Below are positions 54,387 through 64,000 of a stretch of DNA of 64,000 bases, in pieces. The translations under genes and the position numbers were made by a program. Numbering within the stretch: the first letter of the stretch is position 1; the number at the start of each line of letters is the position of its first letter. Source of the DNA: Eriocheir sinensis (Eukaryota; Arthropoda; Malacostraca; Decapoda; Varunidae); the NCBI RefSeq assembly GCF_024679095.1, contig NC_066520.1, positions 9,485,908-9,549,907 on the forward strand, in the 5' to 3' direction. The notes below the pieces were generated by a model, which had not been told where the DNA came from, made no database searches, and was given only the letters and a program-made list of their open reading frames with translations.

Positions 54387-54654
54387 ATCGAAAATCGTCT
54401 CAGTTCAACATTCTAGGGAAAACAAGGAATACATATGTTGAACAGTTTACCGCCTAGAAAGGAAAGCTGTACATATCCGAGGTATTTTTAGCATAAGCCA
54501 ATAATATTCATAAGCTTCACTGTCAAAATAAAAGTTACAAAAGTTAATTGCCTGCCAAATACTTCCATAGAAATTCATGATAGATTTGCCAGTATGAATC
54601 TTTCTGGCCCCTAGTTGTTCAGCCTTCGTTCTCATGCTGTGTTAGTCCCCCCTC

Positions 54655-54862
54655 ACACACACAAAAAAAAGAAATAAATAAACAAATAATAAAACATCAC
54701 GAATAAGCAAACGAACAATAGAAACATCACCCACAATAAGAAAAAAATACACAAACAGGAGAGCGGGAAAACTGAATATGAATAAGAGAAAACGGGAAAG
54801 ACACGAAACAGAAAACGGAATGGGAAGGAAGCATCTGGGAGTGCGTGTTCTGAAGGGGAAGG

Positions 54863-54900
<38 letters not shown>
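54655..54900 (+). repeat. Dispersed repeat B, copy 3, with (CA)n
   Basis: Aligns with 53345-53600 and is interrupted or ended by a (CA)n tract at about 54865-54900, where copy 2 has the GGATACACCACAAGG block. The microsatellite seems to have grown from that ACACC. Confidence 0.8.
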
Positions 54901-54902
<2 letters not shown>

Positions 54903-55289
54903 CAGTCATCTCAGGAGCATGCTGTGAGGAAGGAAGGGCGCAGCAAAACAGATCTCACCAGGAAATTAAATGCCACAAGAGCCGTTTCTCATTCTATTGC
55001 AATGCTGGGGCTATTTCCGTGTCCCTCCTCCCATTGCATTTCCTTCTCATCTTTCTTTGTGTTAGAGTAGAATTAGCCTCTTTGTCTGCCACCCTTTTGC
55101 ACACTGGGATTGGAGTACACATGTATTTCCTCGACAAGGTATCACGGGACGAAGTATTTTTTCGTTTGGTGGAATAATACATAAGCTTTTGCCAGCCTCC
55201 GTCCTGGGAATGTCTCTCCGTGCAGCCAAATGGGGACGCCGCCGAACTTGGTCCCTGCAACTCTGTGCCTGGTATTACAAGACACTTTG

Positions 55290-55480
55290 CCATGTCACAT
55301 CAGCTATTTCTAAAGGTCAAAGAGGGGATCAATCGGGTTCTAATGAGTGTTTCTTCAGGTTCATGGTACAGAAGAAGGGTCAGACTACCACCAGGGTCAT
55401 AAAACTACCCCTGGAAATGCTCACAACTCCTACGAAAGCCTTGTCAAATATGTGTTCTTGGGCGGCGAAATGTCTCATAA
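55290..55480 (+). repeat. Dispersed repeat A, copy 3
   Basis: The most intact member of the family by comparison with 42780-42962 and 43811-43995. It contains GGTTCATGGTACAGAAGAAG and ATAAAACTACCCCTGGAAAT. It lies ~400 bp after a repeat B copy, as in the 43-kb cluster. Confidence 0.85.
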
Positions 55481-55619
55481 TACGACTCTGTGTCACTTGT
55501 CGGCTGAGTGCGCAAGTTCAGCAACATATGTGCGCCATCGAAAACACATACATACACACATATACTGGCATGCGCACACCCACACACCCACACACCCACA
55601 GACACACCAACATAACCAT

Positions 55620-55757
55620 ACCCAATCATTATCTTCAGGCCTTCATTCAGACTCTCTGCGTAGTTCACCGATGACCATTTTTAAGTTTTCCTTTGAATCA
55701 CTAATCAAGACTATGTCATCTGTGAATCTAAGGTTGTTAAGGGTATTCACAGTCTAT
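55620..55757 (-). mobile_element. Reverse transcriptase fragment with DD box
   Basis: The minus strand encodes N-L-R-F-T-D-D-I-V-L-I-S followed by E-L-R-R-E-S-E and G-L-K. This matches the core F-A-D-D-I-V-L region and downstream helix of RTE/CR1-type reverse transcriptases. The fragment stops where a CA/CACC simple repeat begins (about 55550-55615). The alanine before the two aspartates is Thr here, and a stop follows. It is a dead fragment, apparently of a different family from 44674-46060. Confidence 0.7.
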
Positions 55758-56705
55758 CCTGATCTCTATGTTATCCGACTCTATCCCCTCCCAGACGCTG
55801 CAAGCCAAACACCGTCGCCTTACCTGTACCCGTGTGTTGCCTCCGTCCCACTCTTTACCTCTCCTCCTCCCCCATCTCAACCCCTGTGCTGCAAATGTTT
55901 ACATTCCCGCTATCCGTCCGCCATTGATCCCCGGTCACCAAATAATCTCAACACAGGTTAAAATCAGCAGCCTCCCTATCATGCTCCCTCTGCGTCAGCC
56001 CGGTCTGCTACCGCCTTCCTCTCCTCAATCCCTCCTGGCGGGCGTATCTCCTTTCACCCCCTTGATTTCCACGAATGAGATTCATCAGGTCCCTCTCTGC
56101 ATCTTCCAATGGTTATAAAGTCCTTCCTTTCTCCCTTCCAACTATCTCGTCACTGAGAACCTTGATCCCCGGCAGTCAAGCATCTCCTCTTCAGCTCTCT
56201 GTGTTCCCGTCTCATTAACCCTGTATGTACATGAAGCTTAGGTTTGTTCCCCTTTGAAATCCGAAACAATACCACTTCGTCCAGGAAGCGAGCTCGCCAA
56301 GGCTCCGAGAAACAAGATGATAGTAACCGTCGTCTACCATCACTTCAAGTTTATTTAAAGAGAAAGATTGCCTTCATGCGAGCTCAGGCATAGCATCAAA
56401 ACATAGATATTCACTGTGGGATAAGCTTTCTAGATAATAACTTTGAAAACTAAGATATTCTGGTGAATCTTGAAAGCCTCAAACGGGCCAAGGCGCTCTT
56501 CCTTTCATCCTCACCCAAGACGGAGCACTCAGGACGGCGGGTCACTCGCGGCTCAAGCTCTCGGGTCTCCATCACCATGACGGATATTGCCTCGTTTGTC
56601 TCGAGAATATGGCAGCGGACTGCACCGCCTCACTGTCACTGCCAGAAACACAACTCTGAGGCGTGCTGCTGCTTCAAGGTGCGGGGGCCGACGGGAGGCA
56701 CGAAC
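55758..56705. other. Unannotated stretch
   Basis: Pyrimidine-rich in 55780-56200. Overlapping ORFs (55768-56118, 56463-56786, 56587-56934, plus) show no domain I recognise. Confidence 0.5.
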
Positions 56706-57220
56706 CTACTCTCTCTGGAACACACGGTGGGTAAAGGGAGGAAGAGGAGTGAGTGGGAGGGAGCACTCGATGAAAAAGGAAAGTGAAAAAGTATATAGTG
56801 ACGAAAAGGAACACACAGTTGGGGTAGTGAGTGAGAGGATGCAGATGATGAACAAAAACGGAGGAAGGAAAGTAAGGGAATTCATGGTAAGGAAAATAAA
56901 CACACAAGGTAAAAGGAGGAAAGGGAGTGAGTGAGAAGGAGGACAGGATGATAGAAAAAGAGAGAAAGGAAAGTGAGGGAGTACATGGAGAGGAAAAGAA
57001 ACACACAAGGTAAAAGGAATGAGGGGAGTGAGTGAGAAGGACAGGATGATGGAAAAATAACAAAGGAAAAATGAGGGAATACATAGTGAGAAAAAAGAAC
57101 ACACAAGTAGAGTAAAAAGAGGAAAGGGAATGAATGAAGATAAACGAAGGCAGGAGAGTTAATAATAAGAACAGAATGACGAAAAAAGGAGAAAGCAAAG
57201 TGAGGGAGTATAAGGTAAGG
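56706..57220. repeat. ~90-100-bp tandem repeat, about five copies
   Basis: AACACACAAGGTAAAAGGA or a close relative recurs at about 56719, 56809, 56899, 57000 and 57099. Each is followed by GGGAGTGAGTGAGAAGGA, GGATGATG and AAGTGAGGGAGTACATGG-type blocks. S/P/F-rich minus-strand ORFs (56674-57198, 56706-57104) result from the composition. Confidence 0.85.
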
Positions 57221-57399
57221 ATAAAAGGGTAGGAAGGTAAAGGGATGAGGGAGCAGAGAGGCGGGAGTTACGACGTTGTAAAAGAGATAAATCGTGGCGG
57301 TGAAGAAACACGTGGCAGCAGGTGACACGGGATGGTCGATCAACCCTTGCCCCTCAACACCAGCCTCAGCCGCGCTCTGACGGGGGTCTAGGTTCAGCG

Positions 57400-59395
57400 T
57401 CACGTAGAAAAATGAGAGGCAGGGGATGGAAGTCGAATAAATGAGAGGAGGCGGAGGGAAATGGGAGGAGAAAGGGAAGAGGAGAAGGAAGAGGAAAAGA
57501 AGAAAAAGAGGAACAGGAGAGGAGGAAGTAGAAAAATGTGAGAAATTAAGAACATTGAGAAGAAGTATAAGAATGAGGAGGAAATATAAAAATGAGAAGG
57601 AAATGGAAAATGAGAGAAGGGAGTAGGAAAATGAGAAGAAGATAAAAAAAAAAGAGGAAGGAGCAGCCAAATGAGATGCAGAAAAAAAATCGAAGGAGGA
57701 AGTAGAAAAAATGAGATGGCGAGCTGAAAATGAGAGGGAGGGGTGAGAAAATGAAAGGAGAGAATACAAAACTGAGAGGAAGAAGAAGAATTACAGGAGG
57801 AAAAAGAAAACATAGACGAAGAAGTAAAAAATGAGATGGGATAAATAAGAGGAGGAAGAAGAAAATGAGATGAAAAAGTAAAGAATAGAAGAGAAAGAAT
57901 AGAAAAGGATGAAAGGAAAAAAGAAAACTAGAGGAGGAAGAAGAAAAAATAGAGGAAGAAGTAAGAAATAGTGTAGGTCTTGAAAAATGAGGAAAAAGTG
58001 GACAAAAATAAGAGGACAGAAAAAAATAGAGCCGCGAAGAGAAAGTAGAGAAAATAGAGGAGGGAGAGCGAAAATGAGAAGAGGGAAGATAAGAAATGAG
58101 AAGAAAAATAGAGAAGGATAAAGAAAAAGGAAGAAGAAGAAGTAAAGAGTGAGACGGGAAGTTAATAAACGGGAGGAGAGGGAAGAAAAATGAAAGGAAT
58201 AAATAAAGAATAGAATGAATAGAAAAATAGAAAGGGAAGAAAAAAAACAGAAGAAGAAGTAAAAAAGATGAGATACGAAGTGGATACATGAGCGGAGGAA
58301 GAAGAAAAATGAGAGAACAAGTATAAAGAAGAACAGAAAGAAGAGAAAATTGAAACGAAGAAGAAAAATAAAGAAGGATGAAGAAAATAAAGGGAAAGAA
58401 GAGTAATAAGAAAATTTAGGTGTTAGAAATGAGAAAATGAAGAAGAAAAATGAGAGGCAGAAGAAATAAAAGAAATGGGAAATTGAATAACCGAGAGGAG
58501 AAAGAAGAAGGAAAAATAGAGGAACCAGAAAAAATATACAAAGAAGAAAGATAAGAAACGGGGAAGTAGAAAAATATGAGAGAAGGAAGAAGAAAAATAT
58601 TAATAGAAAGAAGAAAAATTAGAGGAGAATGAACAAAAATGAGATGGGGAAGTGGAAAAAAATGAGAGAATAAAGAAAATGAGAAGGGAGAAGAAAAAGT
58701 GGAGGGAGAAGTAGAAAAATGAGGAGGCAGCAGATAATTAGAAGAGGAAGTATGAAGATTAGAAGAGGAAGTATGAAAATTAGAGGAGGAAGAAGGAAAG
58801 GAGGGAAAGAAGAAGATTTGGAGGAGAAAGCCGCAAAATGACGAGAAAGCAGATAATTAAAAGGTAAGTAGAAAATTAGAAAGGAAACAAATAAACAGAG
58901 GAGGAAGAGAAAAAATGAGAGAAAAAAGCACAAAAATGAATAGGGAATAATAAAATAAAGAGGAAGAAGTTAAATGACGAGAAAGAAGAGAGGGAGATGG
59001 CAAAGGGAAAAAATGAAAGGAGGAAGAAAATGAGGAGGAAGTAGAAAAATTAGAAAATGAAGTAGAATAAGGAGGAAAAAGAAAATGAGAAGAAGAGGGA
59101 AAATAAGAGAAGGAAGAAAATGAAGAGGAAGAAAAGAATGGAGGAGAAAGTAGAAAAATTAGAAAATGAAGTAGAAGGAGGAAGAAGAAAATGAGAGGAA
59201 GAGGGAAAATGAGAGGAGGAAATGGAAAATGAGAAGAGGGAGAAGAAAAACGAGAAAAAAATAGAGGACGCAGACGATAATTAGAGAAGGAAGAAGAAAA
59301 ATTAGAGGAGAAAGAAGAAGAAGGAGAAGAAGAAGAAGAATTAATGGACGAAGAAAATGAGAGGAGGAGGAGGAAGGTGAGGCTGTCCCGAGCAA
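57400..59395. repeat. ~2-kb polypurine tract
   Basis: The plus strand is almost entirely A and G, built of GAGAGGAGGAAGAAG, AAAAATGAGA and GAAGTAGAAAAA words with no fixed period. Pyrimidines are mostly the T of ATGAG and TAGA. All long minus-strand ORFs here (57400-57813, 57546-58289, 58619-58933, 58857-59441 and the end of 56882-57769) are S/F/L-rich by-products. Confidence 0.9.
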
Positions 59396-60865
59396 GACTA
59401 AGGCTGGCTCCCGCTCTGGCTCGCTTTTCCTGACACTTCATTTATCCCGAATGTATAAATTTTCGCGCTTGGGCGGTCTCGAGGCCTCCGGCGGTAACGA
59501 TCTTTCCGGCGGGTGATCCACATTTGGCGCCCCATAAGCCGCGGAGGGGGAAGGGGCCGGGGGGGGGGGTTCATTCCTTCCAGCAACAATTCCACTAAAG
59601 GCGGCCTGCTTCCCCTCCCTGAGTTTAATTGAAATGCCTGTTCCTTCTTTTCTTGTAAAAAAAAGGATGTGGGAGGGAGAGAGGTAGTTGTGGTGGTGGG
59701 TGGGTGCGTGGGTGCGTGGGGTGGTGGTGATGGTGGCGGCAGTATATTATGATAATGATCTATGGTGATGGAAAAGTGAAACAGCGAGGCAAACAAAGCC
59801 CCGTAAGATACTCTCGAAGCAAGTAAAGAGGAATGTCCTGAGACTCAATTTCAGGATGGAGAAATAGTAAAAATGTAAACGAACAGGACTGAGGAGGGAG
59901 GACCGGACAAAAAGGCGGAAGGGAGACTGGAAGGAGCCTCGGCCGAGTAGATGGAGAGGCGAGTACACACAAGACGAAGATCCTCCGGCAAAGTTTTATC
60001 CATCAGCGAAATAAGACGTTTCGTCTCGACTCTCCGATTGGTCGACCGCATCTGAAAAATTCATGTGTGCCGGTGACTTTTCGTATATACTTGAAAACGT
60101 TCAATAAATTTATTTGTTCTTTTGCTTCTCAGTTTCGTTGAAACAAAAAAAAATGTTATTGTGAGAGGGAAGGGTTGCACCGGCCCTCACTCCCGTAGTA
60201 ACCGTTTCTTACGCTCAGATAAGTGACAGTCCGATTGACTCCACTTGGAGCTTTTCACCAACACCCCAACAACTGCCGGGGCCGCCTCTGGAGGGGATCG
60301 TGGCGATGGATGCAGGCAATTGCGACAAGAATGCAGGACAACTCGACGACACCCTCCCCTGCCCTGCACCATTTACTGCAAGGGTCGAGGACAGTGTGAA
60401 GCCGTGAGCAGTCAAGCCATTGTGCTCTCTCTGGAGGCCAGGGAGAGGCAGACTTGGGCTTCGAGTCACGGAGTATTGTGCGACGGAGGTGAAGTGGAGG
60501 GTGACTATAAGTTTGTGTTCCCAAACAAACGTGGAGCCACGGCAATGCGGCGCTTCAGGACTGGTGCAGAAGGGGCCGCTTGTTCGATGGACTGAGAGGA
60601 CAGAACCGCCCTTGACTGAGCCAGTTGTCTGAGAGGGGATACAAATCCTAATGGGATCCTGTACAGGCTATTATCAGCTCGGTGCAGGACAAAGACCTTC
60701 CATATAGTCATCAACCTCTGTTAGATGTCAGTGTGCTCTGTCCCCCTCCGGCAAATGCTTGAACTCCATCACTCCAGCTGGTTTTCTGTCTGCCCTGATT
60801 TATTGTACAATTCTCGGGCTGTTACTCTGTTACTTTGACTTTTCATTCTTTCATCCCCTTCACTG
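59396..60865. other. Unannotated stretch of balanced composition
   Basis: After the polypurine tract the composition becomes mixed. ORFs at 59398-59796 (minus) and 60245-60595 (plus) carry no domain I can name. A G10 run lies near 59560. Confidence 0.5.
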
Positions 60866-61330
60866 TTAACCTTTAGAACAGTCTTCCTTCGTCTGTATTT
60901 TCTCCTGCCCAACGACTTGACCTCTTTCAAGAGGGGAGTATCTGGACACCTCTCCATCCGAAATTGACCTCTCTTTTGGCCACTCTTTACTACTCTCTCT
61001 TGTCCCGTCCTCTGTGATTGGCACGGATTTCACCTTCATTGGTAGCCTGGTAACACATACTCCCAGGTCTTTCTCTGCATGCCTCTGTGGTGGATAGTGG
61101 AGTGTTTCCCATGTGGTATTGGATGCATGTAGTATTGGTGTCCCAAGGTGCATGACTTTACATTTTTCTTCATTGAATTTTAGCAGCCACTTTTTGTTCC
61201 ATTCCTGTAGCTTGGTGATGTCTTCTGGTAGGGGATCCGCAGTCAAGGGGTTATAGGAGCAGTGTTTAGCAGGCTTTTTTGTTTTCATATGTTTTTGCCC
61301 TTGAGCTGCTTCCTTTACTACAAAAAACAC
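60866..61330 (+). mobile_element. LINE 3' end, interrupted by another element
   Basis: 60866-61022 carries N-S-L-P-S-S-V-F-S-P-A-like text (in mixed frames) and CTCCATCCGAAATTGACCTC. 61253-61330 carries TAGGAGCAGTGTTTAGCAGG, then CCCTTGAGCTGCTTCC and an A-run. Together they match 33731-33933, where the corresponding parts lie close together. The piece between is foreign (next entry). Confidence 0.75.
61030..61252 (-). mobile_element. Reverse transcriptase fragment nested in a LINE 3' end
   Basis: The minus strand encodes D-I-T-K-L-Q-E-W-N-K-K-W-L-L-K-F-N, then E-K-C-K-V-M-H-L-G and A-E-K-D-L-G-V-C-V-T. This is the well-known segment just after the RT palm in CR1/Jockey ORF2 proteins. It is open over the whole fragment. 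Both ends are truncated, and the neighbouring sequence on both sides belongs to a plus-strand LINE end. Confidence 0.8.
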
Positions 61331-61404
61331 TTTGACTGTCCATCCAAAATCAGTTCTATGTATGAAAGGACTTCCCACGTCTATTTCGTATCCTTTATAG
61401 TTAA

Positions 61405-61490
61405 TAGAGTAGCTCCAACTTTTCTTTATTCCTTAATCCACGATGCTCGCTCGATATCTCTCCATCTTTTCCTCAGCATTTTTCTCTCCA
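61405..61490 (-). mobile_element. RTE-like LINE fragment
   Basis: The minus strand contains GGAGAGAAAAATGCTGAGGA, then AGATGGAGAGATAT and GAGCGAGCATCGTGGATTA. These align with the 5' part of the 3504-3835 copy, and the encoded text fits the RTE C-terminal R-D-x-x-R-A-S-W motif. It is short and diverged. Confidence 0.55.
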
Positions 61491-61931
61491 CTTCACCGCT
61501 GTGTCCCCATTTAATCCCTATGTGCGGAAATGTTAACAAGGTGTTGGGTTATCCCGACAATTTGTGTAGCGCCGGACAAAAGTAATCCCGTAACAGGGAA
61601 AACGATGCACTTCTACCGGCACTAAATCCACACGAAGGGAGGAAAGGCGTAACGAGTGAGGTTCGAAATAGAGGGGTTCGCAGCGAGGCGAGAGAGAGAG
61701 AGAGAGAGAGAGGGAAACTCGCACACCAATATATTCCTCAGAGAAAAGATGGGGAGCGTGTATAGAGGATTAGCCCAGTGAATGAACGCAGGAGCAGGAG
61801 GAGGAAGGCGATAATGTGGGAAGCACCAGAAAAGGCAGCAACTAGCGTCGTATTTACGTGGAAAAGTTATTATGAATATCGCGAATAAGGGTAATTATAC
61901 AGTAACTATTGGTATGTGAAATTGAGAACGG

Positions 61932-62038
<107 letters not shown>

Positions 62039-62234
62039 CAAAACGAAAATTACGGAGGACCATGCATGCGCGCTCGCTGTTGTATTACCAAACCATTTTC
62101 CGAGGATATGCGCACTGCCAGGACGAGAGAGAGAGAGAGGGGCGGAGAGAGGGGCGGAGAGAGAGAGACAGGGAAGATCTATTAAGCATCTCATCCCGGG
62201 CGGTTGGGTGAGAGCCTCCGACATGTCCCTGTAT

Positions 62235-62640
62235 TGTGCGGCAGCGTGGGAGTATTGGGTAATGACAGCGGCCTCGTGTACAGACGTGTTTGGCTACCGG
62301 AGTTGAGTGAATTTTCCAAACTCCAAAATTTTTTCCTTCAATTTGGAGCAGCCTCTCTTCGGAACACTTATGCTTTTTGTGGGAAACCCTAAAGTGTACG
62401 TGCTCACTATACGGGGTCTGTGCATGGGAAGAATATGCGCGGGTGGCTGGAGCTGAACGGACTAAAGCAGGTATTCCCTTCTCAAAAAGACAATGTTTTT
62501 TTTTATCGCCCTCCCCTCGGAACACTCGTCTTTCAGGTGGAATACGTTTAATATATGCATCCACTACACTGCGGCTATGCATGCAAATGAGTCCAACGTG
62601 GAATTGATTTTCACCCATTAAAAAAAAAATCATGAGCATT
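62235..62640. repeat. Weak ~150-bp tandem repeat, two to three diverged copies
   Basis: Blocks around GGCTACCGGAGTTGAGTGAA and CCTCTCTTCGGAACACTTAT (62292-62370) recur as GGCTGGAGCTGAACGGACTA and CCCTCGGAACACTCGTCTTT (62442-62535). A third, poorer copy may follow to about 62640. Confidence 0.55.
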
Positions 62641-63494
62641 CCTCCTTCGTAGCATTCCGGTTTCATATGTAAAATAATATATGAATACATTAACTGTGTC
62701 TATCCGCGGAAATGGTATGTATGGATACCTGGAGTAGAGAGCCATGGAGTTCATATCCTTCCGAAAAACTTACTTGTACGTATATTGAACATTAATTAAC
62801 TTTTCTTGTAGAACATCATATATGTATAAAATGAATTCTTAAGCTGTCCCTTTAAAAGTCACTAAACTTGGCCACATTAGGAGCGCACGACACCGTCCCC
62901 TAATAGTCATACAAAACTTGGCCCAGGATAAGCTGGGGCCACGCTAGGCTCCTGCCAGTGGGATGCACACACGTGACTGGCCTATGCTCGCCACCCGCCA
63001 TCCACTCAACCTATTTTTAACAATTTGGATTAAAAGGGAAAAGGTAATTCCCACAAGTGCCGATTTTATCAGTGCTTAGAGAAGGAAAGAAAGTTAATGA
63101 GCTCCGAGGCTTGAGTCAGCAGCTCAAATAACTTGCAAAGGGTGAAAGAATGATCCCCCGCCACGGGAGGGCGCAGCGTGGAGGATATGCAGACCCCCTT
63201 CCCACACACACCCCATCGACGGGCTCTGATCAGCGGAGCGACACTTTTAAACAGGAGATTCTTTTGTGCAGGTGTTGCTGTTTTTGTGTTGCTCTGTTCG
63301 TGTGTAAACTGAACCAGAATACACTGTTTCGTACAACAAAACGTATTTATTTCGAAGGGGTGAATGACATTAGTATATTATTTTAGTACAAATAAATAGA
63401 TTAATTAATCAATAAATTGATATACGTTTTTATCTATTCCTCTAAATAAAGTATACTGGCCCGTGACCATTAGCTATGCATATTATGTATAGAA

Positions 63495-63533
<39 letters not shown>

Positions 63534-64000
63534 CTTCCTCATATTACAACAAAAGGCACACAGCATAATCCCCCGATATGACAGGAGGGCGGGCAGGCTG
63601 GCAGGAGAGCGGGCAGGCTGGCAGGCAGGCAAGGAGGCGGGCAGGCAGGTAAGCTGACTGACAAGCTTGATCTTCCTCCTCCCTGGCCGGTGCAGCTCCT
63701 CCTCGGCCCCGCAGCTTTAACCCGCTGGCCGCCCAGCCCTCCCTTAGACGCGGACACCACCGATCACACGTTCCTCAGACTATTAACCTTATTAACCTCC
63801 ATCTCCGGCGACGCGACGATGCTCACACAATATTTCTTTCTCCTCACTTTTCTTCCAAGTTTGTCTATGCAGGGGGGAGGGGGTCCACAGCGGGGAAAGA
63901 TTCAGGGGGTAAACTTTGGTCGTGAATTATAAAAAGATACGATGCATGAACCACGATGCGATGTTGTTTATGTGGCACTTCATTGTGATTTATTTTTTCT
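62641..64000. other. Unannotated stretch to window end
   Basis: No gene recognised. It contains (CA)n at about 63497-63531 and a GGCAGGC/GGCAGGA simple repeat at about 63585-63650. Confidence 0.5.

Noticed and set aside
55912..59441. Many S/L/F/P-rich minus-strand ORFs
   Set aside because: They are the complement of purine-rich DNA, have no domains, and overlap each other in several frames.

Overview
The window looks like accessory, repeat-dominated DNA from a large arthropod genome, most likely a decapod crustacean (a crab or a relative). The basis is the very high density of long dinucleotide microsatellites, the decayed non-LTR retrotransposons whose protein signatures resemble families I associate with decapods, and the near absence of exons. 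The taxonomic call is an inference, because no rRNA, mitochondrial or single-copy marker is present.

Only one convincing protein-coding gene is visible: an intronless protein-kinase-like ORF on the minus strand (46641-48059). It has an N-terminal kinase domain with non-canonical HND and DCG motifs. Its tail is made of ~34-residue repeats that reiterate the end of the kinase C-lobe. A 4-nt insertion in the last full repeat throws the final ~45 residues out of frame.

Layout. 1-17 kb: sparse sequence with (TA)n and (TAA)n tracts, an RTE-like LINE 3' end (3.5-3.8 kb, minus) and a long decayed LINE copy (6.5-8.9 kb, plus). 17-21 kb: a 133-bp tandem repeat, a GTA array with regular CCAGT interruptions, and a 66-bp minisatellite. 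24-26.5 kb: a cluster of non-autonomous DNA transposons, namely two PIF/Harbinger-like MITEs in opposite orientation on either side of a Mutator-like foldback element, each with a recognisable target-site duplication. 27.7-33.3 kb: one 5.6-kb array of a 20-bp unit. 33.6-46 kb: LINE fragments, compound microsatellites, purine-rich DNA, a five-copy ~150-bp repeat and a more complete decayed LINE (44.7-46.1 kb, minus). 46.4-48.1 kb: the kinase, followed by a diverged dispersed hairpin element and a poly(A) tract. 49-56 kb: more microsatellites, a 1.75-kb 21-bp array, and copies of two dispersed families (A and B) that also sit at 42.8-44 kb. 56.7-59.4 kb: a ~95-bp tandem repeat and ~2 kb of almost pure polypurine. 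60.9-61.5 kb: a LINE 3' end interrupted by a fragment of another LINE in the opposite orientation.

The very long ORFs in the three big arrays (up to 1652 codons) are explained by stop-free repeat units and are not reported as genes. No operon, RNA gene, CRISPR array or prophage was seen. Copy numbers and boundaries were counted by eye and are approximate.
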